DNA from: G965230065 sp965230065
Lineage (GTDB): Bacteria; Bacteroidota; Bacteroidia; Cytophagales; Cyclobacteriaceae
Direction: 5' to 3'
DNA length: 64,000 bases
Assembly: GCA_965230065.1 (NCBI GenBank)
Contig: OZ245942.1
Coordinates: 6,076,001 to 6,140,000, forward strand
A program made the position numbers and the translations under genes. Positions 17,047 through 24,577 of this stretch are shown piece by piece. The first letter of the stretch is position 1. Every line of letters starts with the position of its first letter. A model generated the notes under the pieces. That model saw only the letters and a list, made by a program, of their open reading frames with translations, was not told where the DNA came from and did no database searches.

Positions 17047-18264
17047 CTAAAAATAGCTGGAAATGCCTATCTGGAATCCTGCTGTTTTGGCTGTCGGATT
17101 GCCCAACAAATCTGTCTCCCATATATACCGGTAATTGGCGCGGATCACTGTTTGAGATGAAGGCCTGAAGCTAATGGCTGGTACAATTGCCTGTACGTCA
17201 TCATGAATGCTTCCTCCTGTCTCTTCAAATGATCCTACGTTATAATCCACATGTTCAAGCCGAAGTGCCAGGTTAATTCTGGCATTTTCCCAACCGAACA
17301 TTTCACGCTTTAAAACGGTATAAACAAGATCTATAAACCCGCCTTGTTGTCGGCTTCCAAACTGCTGAGAGTAAGTAGCAGGAACGTCCACAAATGCCCA
17401 TACCCATTCTCCTGTAATATCCAGGTTTTTTATTGTGGAAGTGTTAAAATCAATTGCCACTACATCCAGCCTCCTTTTTTGATCCAATAAAAGTCCGTCT
17501 TCTTCGTATTTGTTATATACATCGCCCATCCAGGACAACCCTATTTCCCCGATTTTCCGGTGGCGAATAGCCGTCTTAAGCGTGATAAGTGGAACGGCAT
17601 TGAAGTTTTCCTCAAAACGATCTACATTTTCTTTGGCAGCCGGCAGCCAGGTTCGGCCTTCACTATTCGCCACTATCTGATCATTAAAACCATTGGTCAC
17701 ATAAGCTTCGTAGGCCCATACCCATTGCTTTTGATAGGTCTTTCCGTGCAATCCAAAGCCTACATTACTGAAAGTAGCCGGGATAATAGTAGTGGCAGAG
17801 ATTGGTCTGTCTACAAACTCCCACCTCGGGCCATCGTGATTTTGATTAAATGCCCCAATTGGGTTCATGATAATCCCTCCCCTGAAATTAAGTACTGGAT
17901 GAAATTCAAAATCAAGAGCAGCAAACTCAATGTTGATCTCTTTGGTACCTTCTTCAAATTCTATTTCTGAGAGAAATTTAATCCGCTCTGTGATAGTGGA
18001 AGATACAAACAGGGTCATTCTCGGAATTTTAAAAGAGACACCCTCAGTAATGCCATCTGACACAAAGTATTCTCCCTGTGCTTCAATATAGCCCCCAATT
18101 GCTACCGGAAAACTTCCTGCCTGCAGAAAAGGCCGGTTATAAACTGCATCCATATTCAGTTGCAACTGAGAGCTGTCTGTCTGTTGGGCAAATGCTGCAT
18201 GATTTAAACAAATCAATACCAGCAGATAGCCACTAATTTTATAAATAGATGAAGATGTTTTCAT
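17047..18264 (-). CDS. Outer-membrane beta-barrel porin-like protein
   Basis: A 405-residue protein with an N-terminal signal peptide (cleavage after AAFAQ) and alternating amphipathic strands throughout, ending in an aromatic residue (ISSYF) as expected for an outer-membrane barrel. Sequences such as GGYIEAQGEYF and FRGGIIMNPIGAFNQNHDGPRWEFVDRP are characteristic of the porin family often found beside di-heme oxidoreductases. Its start overlaps the end of the Rieske gene by 26 bases, so the three genes form one unit. The substrate is unknown. Confidence 0.75.
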   Translation of the reverse strand: MKTSSSIYKISGYLLVLICLNHAAFAQQTDSSQLQLNMDAVYNRPFLQAGSFPVAIGGYIEAQGEYFVSDGITEGVSFKIPRMTLFVSSTITERIKFLSEIEFEEGTKEINIEFAALDFEFHPVLNFRGGIIMNPIGAFNQNHDGPRWEFVDRPISATTIIPATFSNVGFGLHGKTYQKQWVWAYEAYVTNGFNDQIVANSEGRTWLPAAKENVDRFEENFNAVPLITLKTAIRHRKIGEIGLSWMGDVYNKYEEDGLLLDQKRRLDVVAIDFNTSTIKNLDITGEWVWAFVDVPATYSQQFGSRQQGGFIDLVYTVLKREMFGWENARINLALRLEHVDYNVGSFEETGGSIHDDVQAIVPAISFRPSSQTVIRANYRYIWETDLLGNPTAKTAGFQIGISSYF

Positions 18265-18667
18265 AATCTGTGTTTACTTTAAAGGTTTTAAGATTCGTTT
18301 CTGCCGGGCCTTGTACTACATTCCCGTTGGCATCAAATTCGCTCCCATGGCATGGGCATACCAGATAGTGTGGTTGTGCATTTACTTCACAGCCCTGGTG
18401 GGTGCATTCCATCCAGAGTGCCATGTAATCATCTGCTGAGAGCCTGTATAATGCAATAGGAAAAGCCAGTGACAACTCTCGCACCAGCACGACTTCTCTT
18501 GGCTTTTCCACCCCATCAATAAATTCCTGTTTTGACACTGTGAGCCTGTTGTCTCTGGCTATTGTATTTACCCGATGCACTGAGGTGCACCCAGAAAGTA
18601 ACATCGGGACTCCGGCAATCGCTAAACACGAACTCCCTGCCAGTTTCAAAAATGTTTTCCTGTCCAT
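18239..18667 (-). CDS. Rieske 2Fe-2S protein, exported
   Basis: A 142-residue electron carrier. The N-terminus (DRKTFLKLAGSSC) resembles a Tat-type leader and is followed by a lipobox-like LSGC, so it is anchored in the periplasm. The cluster ligands are all present: CTH with Cys88 and His90, then CPCHG with Cys104 and His107. The disulfide pair Cys93/Cys106 of classical Rieske proteins is also conserved. It lies 1 base after the di-heme oxidoreductase gene and overlaps the porin gene, suggesting a short redox chain with those products. The electron acceptor cannot be deduced. Confidence 0.85.
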   Translation of the reverse strand: MDRKTFLKLAGSSCLAIAGVPMLLSGCTSVHRVNTIARDNRLTVSKQEFIDGVEKPREVVLVRELSLAFPIALYRLSADDYMALWMECTHQGCEVNAQPHYLVCPCHGSEFDANGNVVQGPAETNLKTFKVNTDYENIFIYL

Positions 18668-18668
18668 C

Positions 18669-19871
18669 TTAAAGTGACTTTAGGAATGCCAAAAGCTTTT
18701 GTTTGTCAATATCACTCAACTGCTCAAAGCTACCCCGGCTATCATTTGCCTCTCCACCATGCATTAAAATGGCTTCTTCAATGCTTTTGGCTCTGCCATC
18801 ATGCATGAGAAAAAACTCACCTCCTTGCGAATCAGGTGACAGGCCCAAGCCCCAGAGCGGAGGAGTTCGCCATTCATACGTTTCTGCTGACCCTTCAGTG
18901 GCCCCATCGTCCAGTTCTGGCCCCATGTCATGGAGCAATAAATCCGTATAAGGATGAAAAGTCTTATTACTGAGAGCCGGAATGTCAGATTCAGGTGTTG
19001 TCCAGGAGGGAATATGACATGAGCCACAGTTGATATCAGTAAAGATTTGTTGCCCCTGGATGACATCAGAAATCTCCGGATCCCTTTGGATAGGTGCTTT
19101 GAGTGTTCTCAAGTAAAATACCACATCCCGAATGGTCTGGTCACTAACTTCAGGATCGACCGATAGGTCTGTGGCCACATCTAAGGACTCAAAGGTAGAA
19201 GTGACACCCATATCCTGATTATAAGCGGTAGCGGTCTGCTGCAACAAATCTACAGCTGCGGCTTTCTTTCCAAAACGACCGATGAATTGCCCGTTGACTG
19301 CCTGGTGAAACCATTTTGGTTGGAAGTAATCGGGTGGATCAATATAATTGGGAATCCCTGATATTCCACCTCCATCCACATCATCCGGGTCGGCATTCTT
19401 CAGGATTTGTTCATCAGTAAGTGCTGCTAATAAACCAAGCCCGGTAACTGCCGGAGGGGTGAATTTCATAAAAGGTGTGCCCAAAGGTAGTTTTTCTGGC
19501 TCAAAACCTGGTATAGCCCGGTTTTGAAGCTGGGGAGCACCCGCAGGAAAATCCGTGCTTTGGCCGGGAGAAGTCTGGCCAAACCTTGTAAGAGTCGTAA
19601 AAGGATGGCCTTTACCATCACCCGGATGACAACTTCCACAAGAAGTAGCTACGAACATAGGGCCTAATCCGCTTTCGGGCGTGAATATTTCATCATTGAA
19701 TGCCACATCTCCAGCCAAAAACCGGTTTTGCTCTGAAAAGGAGAGCGCATCTATGGGTCCGTCAAGTAGCTCATTTTCGGCCGGTGCTTCTGGAAAAACC
19801 TCATCACAGCCGTAAATGATGGCGGCCATGAAACAAATAACCGGTAAAACCTTAATTTTTATATTAATCAT
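18669..19871 (-). CDS. Di-heme oxidoreductase (DHOR/DUF1111) lipoprotein
   Basis: A 400-residue c-type cytochrome with a lipoprotein leader (AAIIYGC). The first heme site is CGSCH (Cys78, Cys81, His82), followed by the second CGSCH near residue 282. FLAGDVAFNDEIFTPESGLGPMFV and FGWKAAAVDLLQQ-like segments match the di-heme oxidoreductase family. These proteins are periplasmic or outer-membrane redox enzymes related to cytochrome c peroxidases. It starts the unit with Rieske and porin and faces the DtxR-type regulator across a 71-base divergent promoter with a 16-bp palindrome. Confidence 0.85.
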   Translation of the reverse strand: MINIKIKVLPVICFMAAIIYGCDEVFPEAPAENELLDGPIDALSFSEQNRFLAGDVAFNDEIFTPESGLGPMFVATSCGSCHPGDGKGHPFTTLTRFGQTSPGQSTDFPAGAPQLQNRAIPGFEPEKLPLGTPFMKFTPPAVTGLGLLAALTDEQILKNADPDDVDGGGISGIPNYIDPPDYFQPKWFHQAVNGQFIGRFGKKAAAVDLLQQTATAYNQDMGVTSTFESLDVATDLSVDPEVSDQTIRDVVFYLRTLKAPIQRDPEISDVIQGQQIFTDINCGSCHIPSWTTPESDIPALSNKTFHPYTDLLLHDMGPELDDGATEGSAETYEWRTPPLWGLGLSPDSQGGEFFLMHDGRAKSIEEAILMHGGEANDSRGSFEQLSDIDKQKLLAFLKSL

Positions 19872-19924
19872 ATTTTTAAATATTGATTAGACAAACTTAT
19901 TAATTTGTTTTGTCAAAATAAAAT

Positions 19925-19940
19925 TTTAGATTAATCTAAA
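19925..19940. promoter_or_regulatory. 16-bp palindrome, candidate DtxR/MntR-family operator
   Basis: TTTAGATTAATCTAAA is a perfect palindrome two bases before the ATG of the DtxR-type regulator and within the divergent promoter shared with the di-heme oxidoreductase. Operators of this family have the same general form (TTAGG/TTAGA arms around an AT-rich centre). This suggests autoregulation and control of the redox unit. Confidence 0.65.
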
Positions 19941-19942
19941 TT

Positions 19943-20362
19943 ATGAAAAATGAATCATCTACAATTGAGAATTATATCAAGGCCATCTATTCTTTATGTG
20001 ACAAGAATGGCAAAACGACTGTGAGTGCTGTAGCCGAAAGACTGCAAAACAACCCTTCATCAGTATCAGACATGATTAGGCGGCTACATGAAAAAGGGTT
20101 ATTAGAGAATAAGAGCAAGCTGATTTTGAGTAAGGAGGGCAATCTGCTGGCTTGTCAACTGATAAGAAAACACCGACTCTGGGAAACTTTTCTTGTGAGA
20201 GTACTCAATTTTAAATGGGATGAAGTACATGATATTGCTGAGCAGTTGGAGCATGTACATTCGCCACTACTCACAGAAAGACTGGAAGTCTTTCTTGAAT
20301 ACCCAAAATTTGATCCGCATGGTGATCCAATACCTGACAAAAAGGCAACTTACCTGATTTGA
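19943..20362 (+). CDS. DtxR/MntR-family metal-dependent repressor, N-terminal part
   Basis: A 139-residue product with the winged helix (NYIKAIYSLCDKNGKTTVSAVAERL, SVSDMIRRLHEKGLL) and the dimerisation/metal domain (LIRKHRLWETFLVRVL, HDIAEQLEHVHSPLLTERL, DPHGDPIPDKK). His, Glu and Cys-equivalent ligands of the Mn/Fe site lie in these helices. The frame leaves the family sequence at GACAAAAAGGCA. One base earlier it reads GNLPDLNAIPL and continues into the FeoA/SH3 domain (20359-20598). The short product has the length of MntR proteins lacking the third domain, so it may still work. It may bind the palindrome at its own start. Confidence 0.8.
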   Translation: MKNESSTIENYIKAIYSLCDKNGKTTVSAVAERLQNNPSSVSDMIRRLHEKGLLENKSKLILSKEGNLLACQLIRKHRLWETFLVRVLNFKWDEVHDIAEQLEHVHSPLLTERLEVFLEYPKFDPHGDPIPDKKATYLI

Positions 20363-20598
20363 ATGCGATACCCCTTACTGAAGCCGAGGTTGATCAACTT
20401 TATATATTTCGGAGTGTTGCAACAGATAAAAGCGATTTTTTAAACCATTTAAATAAGAAAGGGCTTCAACTTGGCCAAAAATGGAAAGTAACTGAAAAAG
20501 AGGAGTTTGACGACTCCGTCAAACTCCTAATTGACGAAAACAAGGAGGTGTATTTCAGTGAAACAGTAGCCCAAAACCTCTATCTGAGCGCTATATAG
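20359..20598 (+). pseudogene. FeoA/SH3-like C-terminal domain of the DtxR-type regulator, out of frame
   Basis: This stretch carries PLTEAEVDQLYIFRSVATDK and GLQLGQKWKVTEKEEFDDSVKLL, a FeoA/SH3-like domain that forms the third domain of DtxR-family regulators. It lies in the -1 frame relative to the N-terminal part. The junction sequence C AAA AAG G would allow a -1 slip that restores K-K-G-N-L-P-D-L. This is either a one-base deletion in this strain or a genuine frameshift. An ATG at 20359 could also let it be made separately as a small FeoA-like protein. Confidence 0.65.
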
Positions 20599-20613
20599 TG
20601 ATCTTGGTTATCT

Positions 20614-20712
20614 CTACCGCAAACTGTTGCCAATCACGCTTACCGAGCTCAGGCTCATGGCTGCTGCTGCCAGCATTGGACTTAAAGCAATCCAAAAAAT
20701 GCTAACAAGGCT
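20614..20712 (-). pseudogene. C-terminal remnant of a second P1B copper ATPase
   Basis: Read on the minus strand, about 32 residues end SPMLAAAAMSLSSVSVIGNS-LR and then stop. This is the last-helix signature of P1B-1 Cu+ ATPases (MxxSS). The rest of the gene is missing, and the fragment begins within 20 bases of the copper-chaperone stop. The protein is clearly a different paralogue from the intact CopA nearby, whose end reads MAFSSVSVVANSLRLK. It marks deletion of an older ATPase. Confidence 0.75.
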
Positions 20713-20729
20713 TTTGCATCTGCCTGTAA

Positions 20730-20942
20730 TTAATTGGTAGCCTCAGCATTAAAACCCGCTTTCTGTACCGTTTTCTTTACTTCTTCTTCAGTCAGATCAG
20801 AAGTTTCTACAGTAAGTATGCGGTCATCACTTTCAAGGTTGACATCCCATTTTTTTATGTTCTTTTCCTCGTTCAAGAAGGGAGTCACTTTTGAAAGGCA
20901 TCCGCCACAATTGATATTGGTTTTGAATTTTAAAGTGTTCAT
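20730..20942 (-). CDS. copZ: HMA-domain copper-chaperone-like protein
   Basis: A 70-residue ferredoxin-like HMA domain. The metal loop reads NINCGGC with Cys12 and Cys15, and the rest alternates beta strand and helix (VNLESDDRILTVET, EEEVKKTVQKAGF). The GGC variant in place of the usual MxCxxC occurs in a Bacteroidota subgroup. It lies 33 bases after the CopA ATPase in the same orientation, so it probably delivers Cu+ (or another soft metal) to it. Confidence 0.8.
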   Translation of the reverse strand: MNTLKFKTNINCGGCLSKVTPFLNEEKNIKKWDVNLESDDRILTVETSDLTEEEVKKTVQKAGFNAEATN

Positions 20943-20975
20943 TATTTAGTCTATTTAAAGTTTATAATTTGATTC

Positions 20976-23240
20976 TTAAATTTTTGTTGCTTTCAACCGC
21001 AGACTATTGGCTACTACCGATACCGAACTGAAGGCCATCGCCATGCCCGCAATCATCGGATCAAGTAAAAAGCCGTTTACCGGGTATAAAAGCCCGGCTG
21101 CTATCGGGATACCGATGATGTTGTAAATGAATGCCCAAAAGAGGTTCTGACGAATACCCAATACGGTTTTCTTAGATAGCTTAAGTGCTTTGGGTATGGA
21201 CTGAAGGTCTGAAGTGATCAACGTCATCTTCGCCACATCCATTGCTATGTCAGAACCTTTGCCCATCGCGATGCTGACGTTGGCTTGTGCAAGAGCATGT
21301 GAGTCGTTGATGCCATCCCCAACCATCGCCACAATTTTTCCTTTGGCTTGTAGCTCTTTTACAAAATCTGCTTTGTCGGAAGGCAATACTTCTGCTTTGA
21401 ACTGCTTTAGACCTACCTGTTCGGCAACTGCCCGGGCTGTTTGCAGATTATCACCGGTGAGCATGTACACCTCAATATTTCTTTCCTGAAGGGTCTCAAT
21501 AGCTTTTTTAGATGTTTCCTTGATCTTATCGGCAATTGCAAGCACAGCTAAAGCCTGATCTTGATTGGCAAAAAAGACTACCGTCTTGGCTTCCTTCCGA
21601 AGTGTTTTGGCTTTATTGTCAAGTTGATCACTCACGCTGATATTATGTCCGGCAAGCAATCTTTGGTTACCGATATAGAACCTCGTGCCATTTTCATCCT
21701 TTGCTTCAACCCCCCGCCCCGTAATGCTGTTAAACTGTGAAATGGTTGCAGATTTAATGCCTTCCTCTTTTAGCTTTTGAACCACCGCTTCTGCCAAAGG
21801 ATGTTCCGATTGCGACTCCATGGCCAGTACCATGGGCTTGAGCTTTTCGGATTGCCCCTCATCTTCCCAAAAGATATCTGTAACGACCGGCTTCCCTTCG
21901 GTGATGGTGCCCGTTTTGTCTAAAACAACAGCATTTACTTGATGTCCTAATTCCAGGCTTTCAGCGTCTTTGATCAGAATATTGTTTTCAGCGCCCTTTC
22001 CGACACCAACCATAATAGCCGTTGGGGTAGCTAACCCCAAAGCACAGGGGCAGGCGATCACCAATACAGCTACCGAGGTAAACAATGCATGCGTGAAGGC
22101 ATCATCTCCACCTACCAACATCCAGGTAATAAAAGTCACGATGGAAATAACCATTACTATCGGCACGAATATTCCGGCTATCTTATCCACCAGCTTTTGA
22201 ACCGGGGCTTTACTCCCCTGGGCTACTTGCACCATTTTGATTATTTGGGCAAGTAAGGTCTCCCCGGCTACTTTCTCTGCCGTAAAGCGAAAGCTACCTT
22301 TCTGGTTGACCGTCCCTGCAAACACTTTTTCACCTTTGCTTTTCTCCACCGGTATGGGTTCTCCTGTAATCATGCTTTCATCCACAAAAGAATTTCCCTC
22401 AGCCACTTCACCATCTACAGGTATCTTCTCCCCCGGACGAACCAAAATGGTATAACCCACCTCAACCGAGGCAATGGGCATTTCCACTTCCTCTCCATCC
22501 ACAATCACTCTCAATGTTTTGGGCTGTAAACCCATTAGTTTTTTGATGGCAGAAGAGGTATTGGATTTCGCTTTTTCCTCCAATACTTTTCCCAGTGAGA
22601 TGAAAGTGATGATTACGGTAGCCGCTTCATAATACACATGTGGATGTATGCCCCGGCTGTGCCAAAACTCAGGAAATAAGGTATTGAACAAGCTGAAAAT
22701 GAATGCAATCCCCGTACTCAGGGCCACCAACGTATCCATGTTGGCCTTCCCGTGCCTGGCTTGTTTATAGGCATTAATGAAAAAACTTCTGCCAAACCAG
22801 AATAAAACCGGAATGGTAAATGCCAGAGAAATCCATCTGCCCGGCACCCAGTCCATGTAGAACATGCCCAGAATGAATACCGGTAGCGTTAATATAGCAG
22901 ACCAAATGGTGCGTCTTTTTACTTCCTGATAATGCTTTTCCTGAAGCTCCTGCTGCGCTTCTGATGGATTTTCAGCGTCAATAATCAAATCATAACCAAC
23001 TGACTGTAGCGCCTTACGCAAATCCTCTGAGGTGAGTGAATCGTTATATTCTACTAATACCGAACTATTAGCGAAATTGACACTTGCCTTGGCCACACCT
23101 TCAGTATGGGCAAGGATGGACTCCACGCTGGAGGCACAGGAGGCGCAAGTCATCCCCGTTACCGGAAAGGATTTTTTTAGTGTCTTGCCCATCTTTTGAG
23201 ATGGTTTTCTGTTTGGTTCAATAATATCTATGGCTTCCAT
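20976..23240 (-). CDS. copA: P1B-1 Cu+-exporting ATPase
   Basis: A 754-residue pump that exports Cu+ (possibly Ag+) from the cytoplasm. It has one N-terminal HMA domain (GMTCASC, Cys32 and Cys35) and eight membrane helices. Other motifs are the CPC transport site (397-399), the phosphorylated Asp441 in DKTGT, SEHPLAEA, GDGINDSHAL and GITN-type nucleotide-binding loops. The C-terminal helices contain FWAFIYNIIGIPIAAG (the Y-N of TM7) and MAFSSVS (the M-S of TM8), the P1B-1 metal residues. The length is normal. The chaperone gene follows and an HMA-AraC regulator gene precedes it in transcription order, 140 bases away. Confidence 0.93.
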   Translation of the reverse strand: MEAIDIIEPNRKPSQKMGKTLKKSFPVTGMTCASCASSVESILAHTEGVAKASVNFANSSVLVEYNDSLTSEDLRKALQSVGYDLIIDAENPSEAQQELQEKHYQEVKRRTIWSAILTLPVFILGMFYMDWVPGRWISLAFTIPVLFWFGRSFFINAYKQARHGKANMDTLVALSTGIAFIFSLFNTLFPEFWHSRGIHPHVYYEAATVIITFISLGKVLEEKAKSNTSSAIKKLMGLQPKTLRVIVDGEEVEMPIASVEVGYTILVRPGEKIPVDGEVAEGNSFVDESMITGEPIPVEKSKGEKVFAGTVNQKGSFRFTAEKVAGETLLAQIIKMVQVAQGSKAPVQKLVDKIAGIFVPIVMVISIVTFITWMLVGGDDAFTHALFTSVAVLVIACPCALGLATPTAIMVGVGKGAENNILIKDAESLELGHQVNAVVLDKTGTITEGKPVVTDIFWEDEGQSEKLKPMVLAMESQSEHPLAEAVVQKLKEEGIKSATISQFNSITGRGVEAKDENGTRFYIGNQRLLAGHNISVSDQLDNKAKTLRKEAKTVVFFANQDQALAVLAIADKIKETSKKAIETLQERNIEVYMLTGDNLQTARAVAEQVGLKQFKAEVLPSDKADFVKELQAKGKIVAMVGDGINDSHALAQANVSIAMGKGSDIAMDVAKMTLITSDLQSIPKALKLSKKTVLGIRQNLFWAFIYNIIGIPIAAGLLYPVNGFLLDPMIAGMAMAFSSVSVVANSLRLKATKI

Positions 23241-23342
23241 ATATCATTTTTTAATCTATATGTTCTGAGATGAACAATACAAAATTCGGAAGTGCAGAAG
23301 GAATAAGTACTATAGGATTTGCTTAAGGTTTTACAAAATTTT

Positions 23343-23361
23343 CAGTATGCCGAAGCATCTG
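23343..23361 (-). terminator. Possible terminator hairpin after the regulator gene
   Basis: On the minus strand CAGATGC-TTCG-GCATACTG folds into a 7-bp stem with one bulge and a stable UUCG tetraloop, starting 18 bases after the regulator stop. It is followed by AAAATTTTG, a weak T-tract, so termination may be partial. Confidence 0.4.
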
Positions 23362-23379
23362 GATTTGAATATTGAATAA

Positions 23380-23952
23380 TTATATGTTATCCAATGTGTT
23401 TCTTTTTCTATCAATAGTACTTTTAAACTGAGAAGGTGTCATACCAGTGACTTTTTTAAATTGACTACTTAAATGTGCCGCACTGCTGTATCCTAACTGA
23501 AAGGCTATTTGGCTCAGTGTAAGTTCATCATAGATCAGCAATTCCTTAATGCGCTCAATTTTCTGGCGGATGATATATTGCTCAAGGGTGATGCTTTCTA
23601 CCGAAGAAAAAAGCATGCCGAGATATTTATAGTCATAGTTGAGTTGGTCAGCGATCAAATCAGCCCATTTCACATCTAAAACTTCCTGTGAATGATGAAT
23701 CTTTTGAACAATCAAATTTTTCATCTGCTCTATCAGTCTACTTTTACGATCATCTATAAGCGAAAAACCTACTGTTTCCAGCCCTTCATTTAACCTGCTT
23801 TTTTCCTCATCCCCTAATCCTTCTTTGAGTTCAATCTTACCCAGTTCCACATTTTGAAAGGGTATCTCTAATTCTTCTATGAGTTGCTTAACCGCTGTTA
23901 TACAGCGTGGGCAAACCATATTTTTAATATGTAGAATTTTACTGTCTGTCAT
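23380..23952 (-). CDS. HMA-AraC transcription regulator 1
   Basis: A 190-residue regulator. Residues 1-65 form an HMA-like metal-sensing fold with IKNMVCPRCI (Cys14, Cys17). A helical linker leads to an AraC DNA-binding domain at about 95-180, with LTLSQIAFQLGYSSAAHLSSQFKKVTGMTPSQFK as its second helix-turn-helix. Two paralogues lie at 48052-48915 and 61435-62004. The N-terminal CxxC suggests that Cu+, Ag+ or Zn2+ binding controls DNA binding; this is inference. It stands directly upstream of CopA, and its own promoter contains the shared 27-bp direct-repeat site at 24010-24036. Confidence 0.8.
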   Translation of the reverse strand: MTDSKILHIKNMVCPRCITAVKQLIEELEIPFQNVELGKIELKEGLGDEEKSRLNEGLETVGFSLIDDRKSRLIEQMKNLIVQKIHHSQEVLDVKWADLIADQLNYDYKYLGMLFSSVESITLEQYIIRQKIERIKELLIYDELTLSQIAFQLGYSSAAHLSSQFKKVTGMTPSQFKSTIDRKRNTLDNI

Positions 23953-24009
23953 TTAGATATGGCATTTATCATCATTTAAATAAACACTTTTTAGTGTGTT
24001 ATGATTTAT

Positions 24010-24036
24010 AAAATTCGGTGTTTGATGTACGAAATT
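24010..24036 (-). promoter_or_regulatory. Putative HMA-AraC binding site b
   Basis: On the minus strand AATTTCGTACATC is followed by AAACACCGAATTTT, giving two AATTT(C/T) half-sites 21 bp apart. It lies 57 bases before the start of HMA-AraC regulator 1, suggesting autoregulation. The downstream -7-like box is weaker here (TATTTAAA at 23975-23982). A small inverted repeat (AAACACT/AGTGTGTT) lies between the site and the gene. Confidence 0.65.
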
Positions 24037-24084
24037 ATTGGCTTATACGGTTTGATGGTTCACTATTTTTATTCAATGAAAATA

Positions 24085-24525
24085 CTACGAAAAAATAATT
24101 TTACGAGCGCATATAAAACTCAGTATTGGATTGACTATAATAGCCAGGAATGGTGAAAGTCCTATATCTAAGAAAGGTACAACAGGCATTCTTTTATTGT
24201 AGCTCCAAAAGTCTAGTTCTACAGCCACCCACTCTGCGGTAAACGAGACTAAACCGGCCATTATGAGGACGATTAGCAATATTTTAAAATTAAAATTTCT
24301 AATCCAGTACTTGTCTTTGAGGACAACAGCAACAAGGCCGTATATGATGAATGTGAGTACAACATCTCCAATCGTGCATCCGAGGAAGTAGATGCTTTTC
24401 ATAAAGAGATTGTACTCATTATATAAACCGGCATGAAGGTTTTCCCAGATAAAGTTCAGAACAAAAGCTATCAGCGCAATCCATGTTAATAAACTTTTAG
24501 CTTTAATTGTCTTAGGCTCCTCCAT
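24085..24525 (-). CDS. Four-helix membrane protein, paralogue of 52393-52917
   Basis: A 146-residue polytopic protein. Conserved features shared with the second copy are FVLNFIWE near the first helix, GDVVLTFIIYG, KYWIRNFNFK, an AEW in the third helix, and WSYNKRMPVVPFLDIGLSPFL leading into the last helix. These polar residues inside the membrane (Asn, Glu, Trp-Ser-Tyr, Pro) suggest a conserved ligand or cofactor site. The family was not recognised. Both copies lie in the metal region, so a role in metal or redox stress is plausible. Confidence 0.6.
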   Translation of the reverse strand: MEEPKTIKAKSLLTWIALIAFVLNFIWENLHAGLYNEYNLFMKSIYFLGCTIGDVVLTFIIYGLVAVVLKDKYWIRNFNFKILLIVLIMAGLVSFTAEWVAVELDFWSYNKRMPVVPFLDIGLSPFLAIIVNPILSFICARKIIFS

Positions 24526-24535
24526 GTTTAAAGTT

Positions 24536-24566
24536 CAGGAATGGCTTTAATGCAATGCCATTCCTG
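24536..24566. repeat. Perfect 10-bp hairpin between two genes
   Basis: CAGGAATGGC (24536-24545) pairs perfectly with GCCATTCCTG (24557-24566) around an 11-base loop. No T-run follows on either strand beyond AACTTTAAAC, so it looks more like an mRNA processing or stability element than a terminator. It separates the DUF2911 lipoprotein gene from the membrane protein that follows. Confidence 0.55.
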
Positions 24567-24577
24567 CTATTCTGATT

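Noticed and set aside
23241..23379. An HMA-AraC site in the CopA promoter
   Set aside because: Only a partial match (TTCATCTCAGA) was found, with no convincing pair of half-sites, although CopA would be an obvious target.
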